A DNA stretch of 64,000 bases from Synechococcus sp. PROS-9-1 (GTDB lineage: Bacteria; Cyanobacteriota; Cyanobacteriia; PCC-6307; Cyanobiaceae), in contig NZ_CP047961.1 of the NCBI RefSeq assembly GCF_014279775.1, positions 62,001 through 126,000 on the forward strand, given 5' to 3'. The translations under genes were made by a program, and so were the position numbers. The notes under the pieces are model-generated. The model worked only from the letters and a program-made list of their open reading frames with translations, did no database searches and was not told the origin of the DNA. This document shows, piece after piece, positions 59,997 through 64,000 of the stretch. Position 1 is the first letter of the stretch, and each line of letters opens with the position of its first letter.

Positions 59997-61168
59997 CCAC
60001 CACTACACCTCTTCTAAAAGCAAGGCTTGAGGCGATCTTGCCCGAGTTGATCGAGCTGCGTCGCCATCTCCATGCGCATCCGGAACTGAGCGGGGAAGAA
60101 CACCAGACCGCGGCCCTCATTTCTGGAGAGTTGCGTCAGTGCGGCTGGCGTGTTCGTGAAGGGGTGGGGCGCACCGGTGTGCTGGCGGAGCTTGGGCCTC
60201 AGAGCGGTCCGCAGTTGGGTTTGCGTGTGGATATGGATGCTTTACCGGTGGAGGAGCGCACGGGTTTGGCCTATGCCTCCCTGCGGCAAGGGGTCATGCA
60301 CGCCTGCGGCCATGACTTGCACAGTTGTATCGGCTTGGGGGTTGCGCGTTTGTTGGCGCAGGAGGCGTCCTTGCCAGTGGGGATGCGCCTTTTGTTTCAG
60401 CCTGCTGAGGAGATTGCCCAAGGTGCCCGCTGGATGCGCTCTGACGGTGCCACTGATGGTCTCAGCGCCCTGTTTGGCGTGCATGTGTTCCCATCTTTGC
60501 CTGTGGGCACGATCGGACTGCGCAGCGGCAGCCTGACGGCTGCTGCTGGTGAATTGGAAATCGAAGTGATCGGTGAAGGCGGTCATGGCGCGCGGCCCCA
60601 TCAATCCGTTGATGCGATTTGGATTGCAGCACGGGTGGTTTCGGGATTGCAGGAGGCGATCAGCCGTCGCTTGGATGCTCTTCATCCGGTGGTGGTGAGC
60701 TTCGGGAAAATCGAAGGAGGCAAGGCCTTTAACGTGATTGCCGATCGGGTCACCCTCCTCGGCACGGTGCGCTGTCTTAGCGCTGATCTCCATGAACGGT
60801 TGCCAGCTTGGATTGAGGAAACGGTCCAAGCCATTTGTGGCAGCTTTGGCGCTACCGCCCTGGTTCGCTACCGCTGCATTGCACCGCCCGTCCGCAATGA
60901 TCCCGCCCTCACCGCCTTGCTAGAGCGCAGCGCCGTTGACCAATTGGGGGCCGAGAATGTGCAGCGCCTGGACCAGCCTTCGCTCGGTGCCGAGGATTTT
61001 GCAGAACTGTTGCAGGACGTTCCCGGCAGCATGTTTCGCCTGGGGGTGGCCGGTCCTGATGGATGTGCAGCGCTCCATAACGGTCATTTCAATCCTGAGG
61101 AAGGAGCCTTGGGCGTGGGAGTGCAGGTTTTAACCGCAGCGATGTTGGCTTGGACACCCACGCCATGA
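59993..61168 (+). CDS. M20-family amidohydrolase / peptidase
   Basis: A 391-residue zinc-dependent amidohydrolase of the hippurate hydrolase/IAA-amino-acid hydrolase type. Visible motifs are LRVDMDALP (77-85), the metal-site VMHACGHDLH (101-110), FQPAEEIAQGARWM and the C-terminal GAEDFAELL. The substrate may be an N-acyl amino acid. It overlaps the TPR gene by 4 bases and the next small gene by 4 bases, so it sits within the coupled ruvB run. Confidence 0.92.
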   Translation: MTTTTPLLKARLEAILPELIELRRHLHAHPELSGEEHQTAALISGELRQCGWRVREGVGRTGVLAELGPQSGPQLGLRVDMDALPVEERTGLAYASLRQGVMHACGHDLHSCIGLGVARLLAQEASLPVGMRLLFQPAEEIAQGARWMRSDGATDGLSALFGVHVFPSLPVGTIGLRSGSLTAAAGELEIEVIGEGGHGARPHQSVDAIWIAARVVSGLQEAISRRLDALHPVVVSFGKIEGGKAFNVIADRVTLLGTVRCLSADLHERLPAWIEETVQAICGSFGATALVRYRCIAPPVRNDPALTALLERSAVDQLGAENVQRLDQPSLGAEDFAELLQDVPGSMFRLGVAGPDGCAALHNGHFNPEEGALGVGVQVLTAAMLAWTPTP

Positions 61169-61395
61169 GCCGTTCAACCCGCACCAGAATTCACATCGTT
61201 TTGTCGCTTGCGGCGCCGCTGATGGTGCTGCTCGGGGTGTCGGCGATGCTGCAGCGAGAGGGACCCGACCGCTGGCAAGCACTTCCTGCCATTGTTGTGG
61301 GATCTGGTTTGGTGATCCATGCCGTGGTGGGTCGTCGTTATCGCCGCCATCAATTGTTGATCGCCTTGCGCACCACCCGCTCTCAGGAGGATTGA
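61165..61395 (+). CDS. Small membrane protein, possibly DUF3188
   Basis: A 76-residue protein with two predicted helices (IVLSLAAPLMVLLGVSAML and ALPAIVVGSGLVIHAVV) followed by a basic RRYRRHQLL stretch. The size and the RR-x-RR-type motif after helix 2 fit the cyanobacterial DUF3188 type, though I hold this loosely. Its ATG overlaps the amidohydrolase stop (ATGA) and the HEAT-repeat gene starts 1 base after its stop. Confidence 0.7.
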   Translation: MSRSTRTRIHIVLSLAAPLMVLLGVSAMLQREGPDRWQALPAIVVGSGLVIHAVVGRRYRRHQLLIALRTTRSQED

Positions 61396-61396
61396 G

Positions 61397-62023
61397 ATGG
61401 CTAGTACCCCTGAACAGACTGCACCCAATCCTGAGGAGCTGCGGGCAGCGATCGCTTCTGGTGATCCTGTTCAAGCGATGCCAGCCCTTGCCAAATTGCG
61501 AGCGCTGCCCGATTCAGAGAACGACAGTGTTGTGATTCCACTGTTGATCCTGGGCAGTAAGCAACAGGCATTTTTAGTGCGCTCCCTGAGCTGCAGTGGC
61601 CTGGGCTACCGGCGCAATGAACAGGGCTGGCAGGTGCTGATTGGTCTGGTTTCGACAGACGACGATCCCAATGTGCGCGCTGAAGCGGCCAATGCCTTAG
61701 CGAGCTACGGGGTGGAGCGGGCCTGGCCCCTGTTGCGCGAAAGCTTTGCGAAGGATGGCGCTTGGTTGGTGCGTTGCAGCATCCTTTCCGCTCTCGCTGA
61801 GCAGCCCGAAATGAACCCGGCTTGGTTGCTGGACCTTGGCAGGGAAGCGATCGCCGATGCTGATGGCACCGTGCGGGTGAGTGGGGCGGAAATTTTGGCT
61901 CGGGTCCTGCGCGAGCAGGCCGGAAACGCCAATGGCTCTGAAGCCAGGGCGTTGCTTCAGCCGTTGCAACAGGACGCTGATCACCGTGTGGTGGCTGCTG
62001 CGCTGAATGGATTGCAGCCTTAA
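61397..62023 (+). CDS. HEAT-repeat protein
   Basis: A 208-residue, largely helical protein with HEAT-like repeats: DPVQAMPALAKLRALPDSEN, DDPNVRAEAANALASYG and DGTVRVSGAEILARVL. In cyanobacteria HEAT-repeat proteins include phycobilin lyases and scaffolds, but I see no lyase-specific mark. It is the last gene of the ruvB run, before the thiC leader. Confidence 0.85.
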   Translation: MASTPEQTAPNPEELRAAIASGDPVQAMPALAKLRALPDSENDSVVIPLLILGSKQQAFLVRSLSCSGLGYRRNEQGWQVLIGLVSTDDDPNVRAEAANALASYGVERAWPLLRESFAKDGAWLVRCSILSALAEQPEMNPAWLLDLGREAIADADGTVRVSGAEILARVLREQAGNANGSEARALLQPLQQDADHRVVAAALNGLQP

Positions 62024-62073
62024 AAGGAGAAGTGCACCAGACCTGAAAAGCGTTGCTAGCTTTCAAACACCAC

Positions 62074-62158
62074 TAGGGGTGCCCTGGCGTTCATTGCGAT
62101 CGCTGGGGCTGAGATCACACCCTCTGAACTTGATCCGGGTCATGCCGGCGCAGGGAAG
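62074..62158 (+). promoter_or_regulatory. Thiamine pyrophosphate (TPP) riboswitch
   Basis: The THI-element core is plain: AGGGGTGCC near 62075, GCTGAGA at 62108-62114, then ACCCTCTGAACTTGATCCGG and CATGCCGGCGCAGGGAAG at 62141-62158 (the conserved 3' half with GCGCAGGGAA). It stands 63 bases before the thiC start and should lower thiC expression when TPP is plentiful. I see no clear terminator between it and thiC, so control by translation or by a less obvious structure is likely. Confidence 0.95.
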
Positions 62159-62170
62159 TGAAGGATGTGA

Positions 62171-63619
<1,449 letters not shown>

Positions 63620-63626
63620 GCTTTGG

Positions 63627-63650
63627 CCTCAAGGGCCTGCGGCCTTGAGG
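63627..63650 (+). repeat. Hairpin after thiC
   Basis: CCTCAAGG (63627-63634) and CCTTGAGG (63643-63650) form a perfect 8-bp stem around an 8-base loop, 7 bases after the thiC stop. No T-run follows directly, so it may stabilise the 3' end rather than terminate. Confidence 0.7.
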
Positions 63651-63661
63651 ATCACTCTTTC

Positions 63662-63689
63662 AACCCTGGTGTCATCGCCGGGGTTTTTT
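63662..63689 (+). terminator. Intrinsic terminator after thiC
   Basis: AACCCTGG (63662-63669) pairs with CCGGGGTT (63678-63685) with one T-G wobble around an 8-base loop; the T-run is 63684-63689. Together with the hairpin just before it, this is the likely end of the thiC transcript. Confidence 0.8.
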
Positions 63690-63792
63690 GTTGGCTTGGC
63701 TTGGGGCTACATCTCTTTTTTAGGTGAGTTACCTTCGGTTTGTTGCCCCATGGAGTGGACACCATTTGGGTGGGTGGTGGCGCAAGCGAAAT

Positions 63793-63815
63793 AAAAAGCC
63801 CTCCTTGCGGAGGGC
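63793..63815 (-). terminator. tkt: Intrinsic terminator after transketolase gene
   Basis: On the minus strand GCCCTCC and GGAGGGC form a 7-bp stem around GCAA (stem 63798-63815), followed by TTTTTATTT. It lies 45 bases beyond the tkt stop codon and is directed away from the gene. Confidence 0.9.
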
Positions 63816-63860
63816 GGGAAAAGCAATGCTCTTGTCTGTTGCGAAATGGGTCGCTAAAGA

Positions 63861-64000
63861 TCAGCCCAGCAGACCCTTTGACTTGGCAACGACGTTCTCG
63901 ACGGTGAAGCCGAACTTCTCCATGCAGGTGCCGCCTGGAGCTGATGCCCCGAAGCGGTTCATGGTGATGCTGTCGCCGTCGAGGCCGATGAAGCGGTGCC
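63861..64000 (-). CDS. tkt: Transketolase, 3' end only
   Basis: The last 46 or so residues of a transketolase; the remainder lies beyond the right edge. The visible C-terminus reads MNRFGASAPGGTCMEKFGFT and then VENVVAKSKGLLG, the family-typical end with FGASAP-x-x-x-x-x-x-x-x-FG. Transketolase is a TPP enzyme of the Calvin cycle and pentose phosphate pathway. Its neighbour thiC makes the TPP precursor, though the two genes converge and are separately terminated. Confidence 0.93.
   Translation of the reverse strand, partial: HRFIGLDGDSITMNRFGASAPGGTCMEKFGFTVENVVAKSKGLLG

Overview
The window looks like a chromosomal segment of a marine picocyanobacterium, most likely a Synechococcus of the open-ocean/coastal radiation. 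The grounds are a photosystem II gene (psbZ), cyanobacterial conserved families (DUF561, a GntR-type regulator, a sigma-70 group 2 factor), marine-Synechococcus-like protein sequences and dense packing. Base composition is moderately G+C rich by eye. At least nine copies of the cyanobacterial HIP1 octamer GCGATCGC are present. I see no insertion sequence, prophage, CRISPR array or rRNA. The single tRNA is tRNA-Gly(GCC). About 60 genes cover nearly all of the sequence. Many start codons overlap the preceding stop (ATGA or TGATG), and seven convergent pairs, one involving a broken gene, overlap tail to tail.

Layout. 1-6.6 kb: 5' end of clpP and then tig on the minus strand; asd, dapA and rnj (lysine/diaminopimelate synthesis and RNase J) on plus; a hypothetical helical protein and tilS on minus. 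7.6-17.3 kb: a DUF561 protein, a small membrane protein and uvrB on plus; lysC and holA on minus; cobH on plus; mutS on minus. 17.5-23.9 kb: psbZ, ribH, tRNA-Gly, a GNAT acetyltransferase, a lone glycosyltransferase, secA and cysE. 23.9-27 kb: a GntR-type regulator, a reading frame broken by one stop codon, infC and miaA. 27-33 kb: gyrB, an SH3-like exported protein, two adjacent crcB genes, glutathione peroxidase, mgtE and a sigma factor. 33-38.6 kb: an RND efflux operon (adaptor, pump, alpha/beta hydrolase). 38.7-44.5 kb: mutY, then a tightly coupled sugar kinase / small membrane protein / Na+-solute symporter unit, tsaE and ahcY. 44.9-52.2 kb: DedA, ssb, mreBCD with a coupled lipoprotein substrate-binding protein, a response regulator and lysS. 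52.2-55.5 kb: a four-gene hercynine operon (egtB, egtD and two small partner genes). 55.6-64 kb: an atypical membrane kinase, smpB, a coupled run from ruvB to a HEAT-repeat protein, a TPP riboswitch with thiC, and the 3' end of a transketolase gene.

Most of the content is housekeeping: protein folding and translocation, DNA repair, translation, cell shape, cofactors and amino acids. The parts most worth a second look are (i) egtB-egtD with two uncharacterised small coiled-coil-like proteins and no egtA, egtC or egtE beside them; (ii) the reading frame at 25035-25367 interrupted by one TAA; (iii) a perfect 14-bp inverted repeat just after the RNase J stop codon, inside the convergent gene; and (iv) a membrane protein kinase with altered catalytic motifs. 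Functions are assigned from motifs and family recognition by reading; no database search was run.
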